A stretch of 64,000 bases of DNA, taken from contig NZ_JACJOG010000006.1 of NCBI RefSeq assembly GCF_014695375.1, positions 62,001 to 126,000 of the forward strand, given 5' to 3'. The DNA comes from Coleofasciculus sp. FACHB-T130. Lineage in GTDB: Bacteria > Cyanobacteriota > Cyanobacteriia > Cyanobacteriales > FACHB-T130. Under the pieces are notes generated by a model that ran no database searches, was not told the origin of the DNA, and saw only the letters and a program-made list of their open reading frames with translations. The position numbers were made by a program, and so were the translations under genes. Positions 43,582 through 52,859 of the stretch are shown one piece after another. Position 1 is the first letter of the stretch; every line of letters begins with the position of its first letter.

Positions 43582-44988
43582 GTGCTAACCGTGAGACTCC
43601 GAAATCGCTTCATGCTGACTTTTTTGCCGCTTTTTCTTCTCGCGCAAACAAATCCAATCCCGACACCTGCACCCCCGCCACCACTTGAGGTCGTGCAACC
43701 GCAGGAAGTCCGCGCTTTACCGGGCAAACTGGATGACGTGCCAGTTTTTAATAGCAACAGCCCGGAATTAGTCCAGACAGAGGGAATTTTACTTTCAACC
43801 TTTCCCCCCAGCAAAAAAAGCACCTCGGCGGCTCATTTAAATTTTCCCTTCCAAGGGCGTTTTGATGTGTTTGCCCATCATATTGCTAAGCCGCCGACGC
43901 CGGAAGACTTACGGACTCTATACTTGGGAATCATCGTGCATAATCCCGGTAAGCAACCCGTCACGGTGGATATCTTGCAAGCCGCCAGTTATCTGAGTCA
44001 ACCAGATGCGCCGTTTGTTCCAATGCCGTCGGTTATTGAGAATCCCTTGGGTACCGTGTATGCTGGCCCTGGCGATCGCGTCAGTAATGATATTTTGCGA
44101 GAACAGCGTCAAGCTGATTTTCCCCCTCAGTTGACAATTCCGCCGGGGGAAAGCCGGATGTTGATGAATCATCCGATTCCTGTAAAGACGCTAACGCCGC
44201 CACTGAATGGTCGCTCAACATTAATGCGGTTGCGGAGCAATGCCAAAGTCTATATGGCGAGTTTAGCGATGTATGCGCGTCAAAATCCTAACAAGAGCGA
44301 ACGTACACCGACGCTGGAAGAATGGCAGACACTTCTGAATTCTGGTAATTTAGCACAGCCGCGCGATCGCGTTCCGACCTCTCCTGAAGCCAATAAGGGG
44401 CAATTGATCTACGGTCGTGTTGCTGGTGTCGCACAAGGTTCTCAGTGGAAAGCCAGACTGGTAGAAAGACCGGGTGCAGCGAATCTGAGCATTCCCCAAC
44501 CTGGAAAAGCGTTTTCCTATAGCCTCAGCACCGTTCCTCGCGGCACTCTCGGCACCGAACGAGTGCAAAGTGCCCCCATGTTGGTGCGCTACCCAGATAC
44601 CGCTTATTTGGCTCACGGCAATTATGGAGTGCAATACAGCCTCACCTTGCCGTTGATTAACGATACAAACGATAGTCAGACTGTAACCTTGGCGATACAG
44701 ACACCAATTAAACAGGATCGCTTGCAAGGAGGACTGCGTTTTCTAGAACCACCGCCTCAGCAAGTTTTTTTCCGGGGCACCGTCCAGATCCAATACACTG
44801 ATGACCGAAGCTTACCGCAAATTCGTTACGTGCATTTAGTTCAACGGCGCGGTCAGCAAGGCGAACCTTTGATAACCTTGAAGATGCTACCGGGCGATCG
44901 CCGACTGGTAAAAGTCGATTTTATTTATCCCCCAGACGCCACGCCGCCACAAGTTTTAACGGTTAGAACCTTGGAAAAGACTTTTTAA
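43582..44988 (+). CDS. DUF3370-family secreted protein, copy 2
   Basis: This 468-residue paralogue of the DUF3370 protein at 40902-42329 keeps nearly every conserved block. The start is uncertain: GTG 43582, GTG 43591 or ATG 43612 (MLTFLPLFLLAQTNP). The upstream residues RLRNR give a basic n-region for the hydrophobic signal, so I kept the earlier start. The Pro-rich linker is the same as in copy 1. Two copies with an intervening hydrolase suggest duplication followed by insertion, or an operon of partners. The gene ends 19 bases before a convergent TPR gene. Confidence 0.85.
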   Translation: MLTVRLRNRFMLTFLPLFLLAQTNPIPTPAPPPPLEVVQPQEVRALPGKLDDVPVFNSNSPELVQTEGILLSTFPPSKKSTSAAHLNFPFQGRFDVFAHHIAKPPTPEDLRTLYLGIIVHNPGKQPVTVDILQAASYLSQPDAPFVPMPSVIENPLGTVYAGPGDRVSNDILREQRQADFPPQLTIPPGESRMLMNHPIPVKTLTPPLNGRSTLMRLRSNAKVYMASLAMYARQNPNKSERTPTLEEWQTLLNSGNLAQPRDRVPTSPEANKGQLIYGRVAGVAQGSQWKARLVERPGAANLSIPQPGKAFSYSLSTVPRGTLGTERVQSAPMLVRYPDTAYLAHGNYGVQYSLTLPLINDTNDSQTVTLAIQTPIKQDRLQGGLRFLEPPPQQVFFRGTVQIQYTDDRSLPQIRYVHLVQRRGQQGEPLITLKMLPGDRRLVKVDFIYPPDATPPQVLTVRTLEKTF

Positions 44989-45007
44989 AACGTTGTAATT
45001 AAGCCTT

Positions 45008-45550
45008 TTATCTGCGGGATAATCCCTGACCGCGATTGATATAGGTCTGGACATTCCGCAGTGCTTGGCTCGCATAATAATCGCCCGGACGCTGCTTCAA
45101 TGCCCTTTGGAAATTAATCAGCGCGGTGTGATAATCGCCTTTCTTGGAAGCCTCGTAGCCAACTCTCATGTATTTGTCATAGTTTGTTGCTGCTGGGGCA
45201 CTTGCTGGCGGGGGATCTTGCCCTTTTAAATAGTCTGTAATATTCCAATAAGCGAGTGTGGCATAGCGGTCAGTTGGGCGTTCGGCAAGTGCTGACCGAA
45301 AGTAAGACAAAGCGGCTGGATAATCCTTTCTTTGTGTCGCTGCATACCCCAGTCTCATGTACTGGTCATAAGCATATTCCGCACCATAAGTCGGGGTTCC
45401 GTCGGGAGCCTTCGTCGGTGTGGGAACCACAGTCTGTGTGGGTTGAGGAACGGCAACGGTCGTTGTCTGAGCTTGGGTTCGTTGCGCGGGGACAACGAAA
45501 GCGATCGCTAGGAAAGCTGGCAATATTTTTATCCAATTTGTTAGTTTCAT
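45008..45550 (-). CDS. Secreted TPR-repeat protein
   Basis: This 180-residue protein has a signal peptide ending near PAQRTQAQ, a Thr/Pro-rich linker (about 25-50) and two TPR-like repeats of similar sequence: DQYMRLGYAATQRKDYPAAL and DKYMRVGYEASKKGDYHTAL. They are separated by a spacer with a SAPAAT stretch. Each repeat is followed by YFRSALAERPTDRYA or NFQRALKQRPGDYYA. It should be a periplasmic protein-binding scaffold. It is convergent with the second DUF3370 gene and divergent from the large FHA-TPR-CHAT gene, which also has TPR repeats. Confidence 0.78.
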   Translation of the reverse strand: MKLTNWIKILPAFLAIAFVVPAQRTQAQTTTVAVPQPTQTVVPTPTKAPDGTPTYGAEYAYDQYMRLGYAATQRKDYPAALSYFRSALAERPTDRYATLAYWNITDYLKGQDPPPASAPAATNYDKYMRVGYEASKKGDYHTALINFQRALKQRPGDYYASQALRNVQTYINRGQGLSRR

Positions 45551-46031
45551 ATTGTTTCTCTTTTTTGTTTTTCTCCTCTTTCCTACAGAGGTATATATTC
45601 ATAGAATGCCACCTATTTTTTCTAGCTACCTCTGCCACAAGTCAGGGAAAAACTCGAACTAGGGACACTCCTCTCGATAGAAATTTTGCATTTGTTCGCT
45701 GCATTTATAAGCAATCCACGCAAACTTTGTTTAAGTCCCGTTCGCTCAAACATAGAGTTAACGGTTAGCGCAAACCACTCTATAGCAATCCATTTAAGTC
45801 ATGAGATTCTACCAGTTCATATTCCCGCCTTCTTTGTGATGTCGGGAATCTCAGCTTTACAAATTCTTGAAGACGATTATATTTACAATCAACGAGTAAT
45901 TCTTTGGAATCAAACTAACTTTTTTATAAAGACTTGATGAAGATTAAGTAAAGATACGTAAAAAAAGAGTCATTTTAAAAAAGCAGTATTTATAATGTTG
46001 GTGAAATTGCTGAAAAAGTAAAAAATAAATA
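45551..46031. other. AT-rich spacer between divergent TPR and FHA-CHAT genes
   Basis: No gene is apparent in this 481-base stretch. Both neighbours start from it, so it must hold two promoters. The right part is very AT-rich. The structured element follows at 46032. Confidence 0.5.
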
Positions 46032-46087
46032 GCTGCAAGCAAAAATAAGTTAACGCTTGACTAAAAGTTAAGCGTTATTCTTGCAGC
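46032..46087 (+). promoter_or_regulatory. Long hairpin in the leader of the FHA-TPR-CHAT gene
   Basis: Inner arms TAACGCTTGAC (46051-46061) and GTTAAGCGTTA (46067-46077) pair over 11 bases with one wobble and a 5-base loop. Outer arms GCTGCAAG (46032-46039) and CTTGCAGC (46080-46087) pair perfectly, so the whole 56 bases fold as one interrupted stem. It ends 50 bases before the ATG. The preceding gene runs away from it, so it is not that gene's terminator. Confidence 0.6.
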
Positions 46088-46137
46088 CAAAAAAATTTTA
46101 AGTTTTGCAAAATTAGATAATCCTGAGCGAGAATCCT

Positions 46138-49100
46138 ATGAATGCGGTGAGAAGCATTGGTCGGTTGCTGGTAGTTTTTCCTTTGGTAGGAGCGATTAAT
46201 ACTCAAGCAGTGCAGGCGCAATCCATTGTTCCAGCGGGTGACGGCACTGGTACCGATGTTGTCCTTGAGGGCGATCGCTTCGACATTAGCGGCGGACAGC
46301 AATCTGGAGCGAATCTTTTCCACAGCTTTGAGAAATTCGGACTGAACTCAAGCCAGATTGCCAACTTTCTCTCCCAACCAGGAATTGAAAACATCCTGGG
46401 GCGCGTTGTTGGTGGAGACGCCTCCATTATTAATGGACTGATTCAGGTAACAGGCGGGAATTCTAACCTCTTCTTGATGAATCCCGCAGGCATTATCTTC
46501 GGCGCAGGAGCCAGCCTCAACGTGCCTGCTTCCTTTACAGCGACAACAGCAACCGGAATTGGGATCGGCTCAAATTGGTTCAATGCAGCAGGTTCTAACA
46601 ACTACGCCGCACTGACAGGAAACCCCAACGCTTTTGCTTTCGCCACCAGTCAGCCAGGAGCGATTATCAACGCTGGCAACCTCAGCTTACAGCCGGGACA
46701 AAACTTCTTAACTTTGTTGGGCGGTACCGTTATCAATACCGGGCAGCTCTCGGCACCAGGGGGTAACATTACCGTAGCTGCCATCCCTGGCGAAAGTGTC
46801 GTCCGCATCACTCAGCAAGGACTGCTGCTAGGTTTGGATATTCAACCCTTGGCAACGGCAGACACTCAACCTGAAAACTGGACATTGCCGATTCCCACAT
46901 TACCCCAACTGCTGACTGGTGGAAGTGGGGGCAATGCTACCGGAGTGGCAGTTAAAAACGGACAGGTAGTATTAACTGGCTCAGGCATCCAGATAAATGG
47001 TGAAACGGGCACTACTATTGTCTCTGGTACTCTCGATGCGGCAAATAAAGCACCCGGTGCAGCTGGAGGCACTGTGGAAGTGCTGGGTAACAAAGTTGCC
47101 TTAGTTGAACAAGCTCAAATTGATGTCTCTGGAGATGGAAAGGGAGGCACTGCCTTAATTGGCGGCGACTATCAGGGTAAGGGTGAAGTACCGAACGCCA
47201 CGCAGACGTATGTAGGTAAGGACGCAACGATTAAAGCTGACACCATTAACAATGGCAATGGTGGGAGAGCAATCGTTTGGGCAGATGAGAAAACCAGTTT
47301 TTCTGGGAGTATCAGCGCCCGTGGTGGCAAGAATTTCGGTAACGGTGGATTTGTCGAGGTGTCCGGGAAGAACAGCCTTACTTTTGAGGGCACGGTTGAT
47401 CTGAGTGCCGTTCAAGGTAGTTTTGGCACTTTAGAAATAGATCCAAAAAACATCAAGATTGTCAATGGTACTGGAGACAATGACGGTGAATTAAATGACG
47501 GAAAAATCTTCAAGGATGATGGAAATCCTGACGCCACATTTACGATTTCTGTAGAAAAACTGGAATCTATCTCTAAGACCGTAGCGAATATTCTTTTAGA
47601 GGCGACGAATGATATTACTATCGAAGACCTAAGTGATAACAGTCTGGATCTCGCTACTAGTTCAGGCTCGACAGTCACCTTCAAGGCGAATGCTGATGGT
47701 ATCGATGGTGGTTCCTTTTTTATGAATTCAGGAGATACTATTCAGACTCAAGGAGGAAATTTAAAGATTGAAGCCGTAAACATTACAACCGGAGCAATTA
47801 ATACTTCATCTTTAAAAGAAAATGGTGGTTCTGTAACTTTTCTTGCGTCAGGAAACATTAAAGTTGCCGGAAACATCAATACATACGGCGATTCTGTAAG
47901 TTTGTCTGCTATAGGAAACATCACATCAGAAGACATTTCTACTGGTAATGGCGAAGAGTTTGTTCCTAGCGGATATGGTGACAGTGCTGTAGTTTTGTCT
48001 TCAACGGCAGGCAATATTGTGGTCGGTAGCATTGATGCGGGGGCTGGTGGTATTGACATTACAGCTTTTGGTATTTTCCAAGCTAAGAATTCTTTTAATC
48101 CTTCTCCATCGGGTTTAGAGATAAAAATCAAACCTGAAAACGATCCAGAATTACTGGGGTTTCTTCAAAGCAAAAATATTGAATTTGATTCAAAAAAAGG
48201 AATTACAGTAGTTACAAAAGATATTTCATCTAGTTTGCATGCTAGACCGAGTAGCGACAAAACTAATGAAGAAATTAATGCCCCGATTAGTATTCGGTAT
48301 GGAGGTGCAACCACAACAATTGTATCAAAACAGTTTGATATTTATACTCCCGGAAGTTCAACACCTAGTGGCAAAGGTAGCATTTTAATCCAAGGTGGAA
48401 ACGGAATTTTTATTGTTGGGTCTGAAATCAAGAAAGGCGACGAAGCCTTTAAACCAGTTGAACCAGACCTTCCTTATGATAAAACTTTTGATGCTAATTT
48501 TGATTTCCAAGAAGACTTTGCATTGCTTAAAAACGAAATTTACACGCCGCTTGATTTTGGTTCAAATAAGTTTCCCAATAATGTTAGCGGTACGGTGGGA
48601 GCTATCACCGTAGGAGCTGGAAGTAACAGTTCCTTTTATGGGTCTATTCAAAATATCCCTTTTCCTCCAAGCGTCCAAAACCCCAACCCTACTACAAATC
48701 CTAACCCTAACCCTAACCCTAACCCTAATCCGAATACGGACACTGGTATTAAACCGAATACGGGGAGTGGCAACAACACAAATATTGGTACTAATATCGT
48801 TGCCAACACAAATACTGGCACCAACACTAATACGAATACTAGCAATGGCACCAGCACGAATAGTAACAGCGATACTACTACTGATGGATCTGACAATCTC
48901 ACAACAGATATACAACTCATTGCGCTGAGAAATGACGCTTCTAACTCGCGCTCATCGGATTCGAGCGATCGCGTTCTTGTCTTTGATAACAGCCTCAAAA
49001 GCAGCTTAGATGCACGTCATGCGAACCGGGTAACGCGCAACAGCGATGGAACGCTAAAATTGTCAACGACTGAAGCATCTGCTGTGTGCGCTGCACAACT

Positions 49101-51504
49101 GCAAGATCCGCGACGGAGAAACCTGCAACTACGAGATCCGCGTTGTTTGCAAGAACAACCCGCCGCACCAATCGCATCAGCGTCAGCTCAAAATAGCCGC
49201 AAAGTGACGGCAGATCAACTGTTACAGCAAGGCTTTGAACAGTATCAGCCGAATAAGGTTGAATCGGCTGTCCAGTCTTGGCAACAGGCATTAAGAATTT
49301 ACCAGGAACTCAAAGACGTTCCGGGGGAAGTTGCAGCTAGAGGGGTTCTGGGTGCGGCTTCTCTGGTTCAGGAAAACTATCGGGATGCGATCGCCCTCTT
49401 AGAGCCATTCTTGACGATGGAAGCGGGAAATGGCAATCCTACAGCTAAAGCACAAGCACTTTCAAATCTGGGAATTGCTTACAAAGCCGTAGGCAACTAT
49501 GCAAGCGCGATCGCATCTCATCAGCAAGCTTTGACCATTATGCAGGAAACCAAAGACCGTCAGGGAGAGGGTCAGGTTTCAGTCAATTTAGGAAATACTT
49601 ACGAAGCTTTGGGTGAATATGACAAAGCAATTCAGTCTTATCAACAAAGTTTAACGATTGCGCGAGAAATTAAAGATCCCTCAGCGGAAGGGAGAGCCTT
49701 AGGAAATCTAGGAGCTATTTACGCTAATTTGGGCAAGTCTCAGCAAGCCGTTCAGTCTTACGAACAGAGTTTAGCGATCGCGCGACAAATTAGCGATAAG
49801 GAAGGACAAGGAAGCACCCTCGCCAATCTCGGATCTGCTTATCATGTTCAGGGCGAATTTACCAAAGCCCTCGATTATTATCAGCAGAGTTTAGCGATCG
49901 CAAAAGAAATTAGCAATCGCGAGTTACAGCACAAGGCACTCGGAAATTTAGGAATTGCTTATGAGGATTTAGGCGACTATCCCAAAGCGATTGAACATCA
50001 CCAGAAGAGTTTAGAAATTGCGCGATCGCTGGGTGACAAACGAGGAGAGGGAGCGGCTCTCAATAACCTGGGGCATACGCTATTTGCTTCCGGCAAACTT
50101 CCAGAAGCCGAGAAAAAACTCCGCGATGCCGTTGAGGTTATGGAATCTCTGCGACCAGGATTAAACGATATCCAAAATGTCTCAGTTTTTGATACACAAG
50201 TTCTGACTTACAACCTATTGCAACAAATCCTGATTGCCCAGAAAAAAGAAGATTTGGCTCTGGAAATTTCCGAACGGGGACGTGCCCGTGCCTTTGTAGA
50301 ATTACTGCAACAGCGATTATCCCCTGAAGCTTCGGCTCGCTCTCAACCCAATTTAAATCCTCCGACGATCGCACAAATTAAAAAAATTGCCAAAGAACAA
50401 AATGCCACGCTAGTTGAATATTCAATTGTCCCTGAAGAAGAATTCAAAGTTCAAGGTAAACTCAGAGGTCAGGCATCAGAACTCTTTATTTGGGTCGTTC
50501 AGCCTACAGGTAAAGTGGCGTTTCGCCGAGTTGACTTGAAACCGCTGCGACAGCAAGATAATTCTTTTGAAGAGTTGCTAGCTAACAGTCGTATTTTATA
50601 CGGCCCTAATCTTCAAAAAGGAGAATCTGCTAGAGCGAAACTTCATCAATTGCTGATTCAGCCAATTGCTGATTTTCTGCCGAAAGACGCAAATTCCCAC
50701 GTAATATTTATCCCGCAAGGTGGGCTATTTTTGTTGCCTTTCCCGGCGCTAAAAGCTCCGAATGGCAAATACTTAATCGAGCAACACACAATCCTAACCG
50801 CTCCAGCCATTGAGGTGCTAGACCTCACTCAGCAACAACAGCAACGTGTAGAAGAGTTGCATAGAACATCTCTAGATAGTAAAAACGTCCTAGTGGTGGG
50901 CAATCCGACGATGCCCAAGATGCCTACTACTAAAGGTGGACAAACGCCTCAGCCACTAGCACCGTTACCGGGTGCCGAACGGGAAGCGCTGACGATTGCT
51001 AAACTCTTGAACACTCAAGCGATTGTGGGTGACAAAGCAACCAAAGTTGAGATTATGCAACAGATGCCCCAGGCGCGGGTAATTCATCTAGCGACGCACG
51101 GCTTACTGGATGATATTCAAGAATTAGGCATTCCTGGCGCGATCGCTCTGGCTCCATCCAAGAACGATAATGGATTCCTCACTGCTGGAGAAATCTTTGA
51201 CCTGAAGCTAAATGCTGAACTTGTAGTGTTGAGTGCTTGTCACACGGGACGCGGCAAAATTACTGGCGATGGTGTCATCGGTTTGTCGCGATCGCTCATT
51301 TCATCGGGAGTACCCAGCGCGATCGTATCCCTGTGGGCGGTTCCTGACGAGCCGACGACCCTTCTCATGACAGAGTTTTACCGAACTGTGCAAAAAAACC
51401 CGAATAAAGCCCAGGCATTGCGCTTCGCAATGCTAGCGACGATGAAACAACATCCAGAGCCACTCAACTGGGCAGCTTTTACCCTCATTGGGGAAGCACA
51501 GTAA
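46138..51504 (+). CDS. FHA (two-partner secretion) - TPR - CHAT protease fusion
   Basis: This is a 1788-residue protein. A signal peptide (cleavage near QAVQAQ) precedes a filamentous-haemagglutinin N-terminal secretion domain (about 28-320) with NLFHSFEKFGLN and LFLMNPAGIIFGAG. These are typical of TpsA proteins exported by TpsB. A beta-rich stretch follows to about 830. A low-complexity linker (about 840-930, Asn, Pro, Thr and Ser rich) leads to seven or so TPR repeats (about 1020-1340), with text such as YDKAIQSYQQSLTIAREI. The C-terminal CHAT caspase-like domain has His1654 (VIHLATHG) and Cys1701 (LSACHTG). CHAT with TPR is often an effector protease. Export would place it outside the cell. 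No TpsB gene is near. Function is unknown. Confidence 0.85.
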   Translation: MNAVRSIGRLLVVFPLVGAINTQAVQAQSIVPAGDGTGTDVVLEGDRFDISGGQQSGANLFHSFEKFGLNSSQIANFLSQPGIENILGRVVGGDASIINGLIQVTGGNSNLFLMNPAGIIFGAGASLNVPASFTATTATGIGIGSNWFNAAGSNNYAALTGNPNAFAFATSQPGAIINAGNLSLQPGQNFLTLLGGTVINTGQLSAPGGNITVAAIPGESVVRITQQGLLLGLDIQPLATADTQPENWTLPIPTLPQLLTGGSGGNATGVAVKNGQVVLTGSGIQINGETGTTIVSGTLDAANKAPGAAGGTVEVLGNKVALVEQAQIDVSGDGKGGTALIGGDYQGKGEVPNATQTYVGKDATIKADTINNGNGGRAIVWADEKTSFSGSISARGGKNFGNGGFVEVSGKNSLTFEGTVDLSAVQGSFGTLEIDPKNIKIVNGTGDNDGELNDGKIFKDDGNPDATFTISVEKLESISKTVANILLEATNDITIEDLSDNSLDLATSSGSTVTFKANADGIDGGSFFMNSGDTIQTQGGNLKIEAVNITTGAINTSSLKENGGSVTFLASGNIKVAGNINTYGDSVSLSAIGNITSEDISTGNGEEFVPSGYGDSAVVLSSTAGNIVVGSIDAGAGGIDITAFGIFQAKNSFNPSPSGLEIKIKPENDPELLGFLQSKNIEFDSKKGITVVTKDISSSLHARPSSDKTNEEINAPISIRYGGATTTIVSKQFDIYTPGSSTPSGKGSILIQGGNGIFIVGSEIKKGDEAFKPVEPDLPYDKTFDANFDFQEDFALLKNEIYTPLDFGSNKFPNNVSGTVGAITVGAGSNSSFYGSIQNIPFPPSVQNPNPTTNPNPNPNPNPNPNTDTGIKPNTGSGNNTNIGTNIVANTNTGTNTNTNTSNGTSTNSNSDTTTDGSDNLTTDIQLIALRNDASNSRSSDSSDRVLVFDNSLKSSLDARHANRVTRNSDGTLKLSTTEASAVCAAQLQDPRRRNLQLRDPRCLQEQPAAPIASASAQNSRKVTADQLLQQGFEQYQPNKVESAVQSWQQALRIYQELKDVPGEVAARGVLGAASLVQENYRDAIALLEPFLTMEAGNGNPTAKAQALSNLGIAYKAVGNYASAIASHQQALTIMQETKDRQGEGQVSVNLGNTYEALGEYDKAIQSYQQSLTIAREIKDPSAEGRALGNLGAIYANLGKSQQAVQSYEQSLAIARQISDKEGQGSTLANLGSAYHVQGEFTKALDYYQQSLAIAKEISNRELQHKALGNLGIAYEDLGDYPKAIEHHQKSLEIARSLGDKRGEGAALNNLGHTLFASGKLPEAEKKLRDAVEVMESLRPGLNDIQNVSVFDTQVLTYNLLQQILIAQKKEDLALEISERGRARAFVELLQQRLSPEASARSQPNLNPPTIAQIKKIAKEQNATLVEYSIVPEEEFKVQGKLRGQASELFIWVVQPTGKVAFRRVDLKPLRQQDNSFEELLANSRILYGPNLQKGESARAKLHQLLIQPIADFLPKDANSHVIFIPQGGLFLLPFPALKAPNGKYLIEQHTILTAPAIEVLDLTQQQQQRVEELHRTSLDSKNVLVVGNPTMPKMPTTKGGQTPQPLAPLPGAEREALTIAKLLNTQAIVGDKATKVEIMQQMPQARVIHLATHGLLDDIQELGIPGAIALAPSKNDNGFLTAGEIFDLKLNAELVVLSACHTGRGKITGDGVIGLSRSLISSGVPSAIVSLWAVPDEPTTLLMTEFYRTVQKNPNKAQALRFAMLATMKQHPEPLNWAAFTLIGEAQ
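48700..48728 (+). repeat. Tandem CCCTAA repeats inside the coding region
   Basis: Four full CCCTAA units plus a partial one encode Asn-Pro repeats in the linker of the FHA-TPR-CHAT protein. Bases 48728-48870 continue with ACNAAT-like repeats coding NTNTGTN-type runs. Such tracts may change length by slippage. Confidence 0.75.
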
Positions 51505-51740
51505 TCACTCGCCTTTTTACTTGCGTTAGGGATGCGCGATCGCGGCGCTCTCTTCGCAGGGATTTAGGAGATAGCTGCGTAAGCCCTGACAATATTACCG
51601 ACTGACCGGTCGTAAGGGCAAGGCGAAACTTTGCATTACCTTTACGTAACTTGTGCTGTCTTCATCAACTTCATACGAAAAATTACTGAGCTGAGGACTA
51701 ATCTTTGTAAAGAACCAATTAGTCTACCTCAGCCACAACT

Positions 51741-52184
51741 ATGGGTGTTTCTAGACTTATCAAGTTTTGGCAATCGACCATACTTCTTCCTGAATTGATT
51801 TTTTCCTCAGTAATTAAGCGGCAAAAGTCTTGCTGTGAATTTACTGAAGTCCAAAAAAACCTGAAAGCCAGCTCCCGAATTGTGATTCAGCCACAAGGGG
51901 TTCTAAATCGCTGTAATGGCGCTTTCTTACAGCAATGGATTGTGAACAACGTCGTACTGAATGCTCCGGCTTTATGCGTGCTAGATATGACCCATATCAA
52001 CGGGGTGGATAGTTCGGGACTATTTTCTTTAGTGGCAGGACTCAAAGCAGCCCGGAAACAGCAGTGCCATGTTGTAATTTGTAACTTGCAATCTCCAGTC
52101 AAAACACTTTTTGAAGTGGCTCAGCTTGAGGAAATGTTTGATATTGAGGAAAGTTATGAAGCTGCCCTTGAAAAACTGGCTTGA
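51741..52184 (+). CDS. STAS-domain protein (anti-sigma factor antagonist-like)
   Basis: The protein has 147 residues. The first 40 are a hydrophobic and basic extension without a clear role. Residues about 45-145 are a STAS domain: IVIQPQGVLNRCNG, then CVLDMTHINGVDSSGLFSLV. Asp90 and Ser91/Ser92 occupy the phosphorylation-site position of anti-sigma antagonists. A partner anti-sigma kinase is not present nearby. It lies 236 bases after the FHA-TPR-CHAT gene on the same strand, so a functional link is possible but not shown. Confidence 0.82.
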   Translation: MGVSRLIKFWQSTILLPELIFSSVIKRQKSCCEFTEVQKNLKASSRIVIQPQGVLNRCNGAFLQQWIVNNVVLNAPALCVLDMTHINGVDSSGLFSLVAGLKAARKQQCHVVICNLQSPVKTLFEVAQLEEMFDIEESYEAALEKLA

Positions 52185-52340
52185 CAACTTCATCAAGAGC
52201 GCCAGCAGCCGAACGATTGCAGGCTATAAGGGCACTCTAGCCTGAGCTGCGCGGCTAGAAATTTTATCTAAATTCAGCGTTAGGAAGTCAATGCTCGGCT
52301 TTCAGCCCTCCGGAAATCAAGCGACACTGATAGGATCGAG

Positions 52341-52853
52341 ATGGATGAATATCGTCTTATCAATCTCGCCATGACTTTGGGCAATCTACGCGACCTTTAT
52401 CAACAGGTCATTTTAGAACACTACAAGAAGCCACGGCACAAGGGTCAAACCAATCCTGTGCATCGGTCTCAGAGAGGGCACAATCCTTCTTGTGGCGATA
52501 CCATTGAGCTGACATTGCAGATGAATGCAGCAGGCGACGTCATAGAAGATGTGAAATTTGAAGGAGAAGGCTGCGCGATCGCAATGGCTTCTGCTGACTT
52601 GATGGCGGATGCTTTGCGGGGAAAGAAAGTAGATGTAGCCTTGGAAATGGTAGAACGCTTCCAAAACATGATGAAAGGGGAAGCCGAGTTCCCCAAAGAA
52701 CAACGCAAGCTGAACGTGATGCAAGGCGTTTCTCAGTTTCCAGTTCGGATCAAATGTGCTAACCTCACCTGGCATACTTTAAAAGCTGCCTTAGAATCAC
52801 CCAATGGCAATCAGCCAAATGGGTTCGTCAGTAATGAAAAGGAAGACGCTTAA
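52341..52853 (+). CDS. sufU: SufU-type iron-sulfur cluster assembly protein
   Basis: This 170-residue IscU/SufU-fold protein has metal ligands Cys51 and Asp53 (NPSCGD), Cys78 (GEGCAIAMAS) and Cys139 (RIKCANLTW). The segment MMKGEAEFPKEQRKLNVMQG is the insert that separates SufU from IscU. SufU binds zinc and accepts sulfur from the desulfurase SufS during iron-sulfur cluster biogenesis. The Met at residue 11 (52371, MTLGNLRDLYQQ) fits the family start, so the first ten residues may not be used. No other suf gene is next to it. It precedes Ycf51 by 6 bases. Confidence 0.87.
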   Translation: MDEYRLINLAMTLGNLRDLYQQVILEHYKKPRHKGQTNPVHRSQRGHNPSCGDTIELTLQMNAAGDVIEDVKFEGEGCAIAMASADLMADALRGKKVDVALEMVERFQNMMKGEAEFPKEQRKLNVMQGVSQFPVRIKCANLTWHTLKAALESPNGNQPNGFVSNEKEDA

Positions 52854-52859
52854 GTTGCC

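Noticed and set aside
48700-48728. Telomere-like CCCTAA tract taken as a telomere or assembly end
   Set aside because: It lies in frame inside a coding region and encodes a repeated linker.
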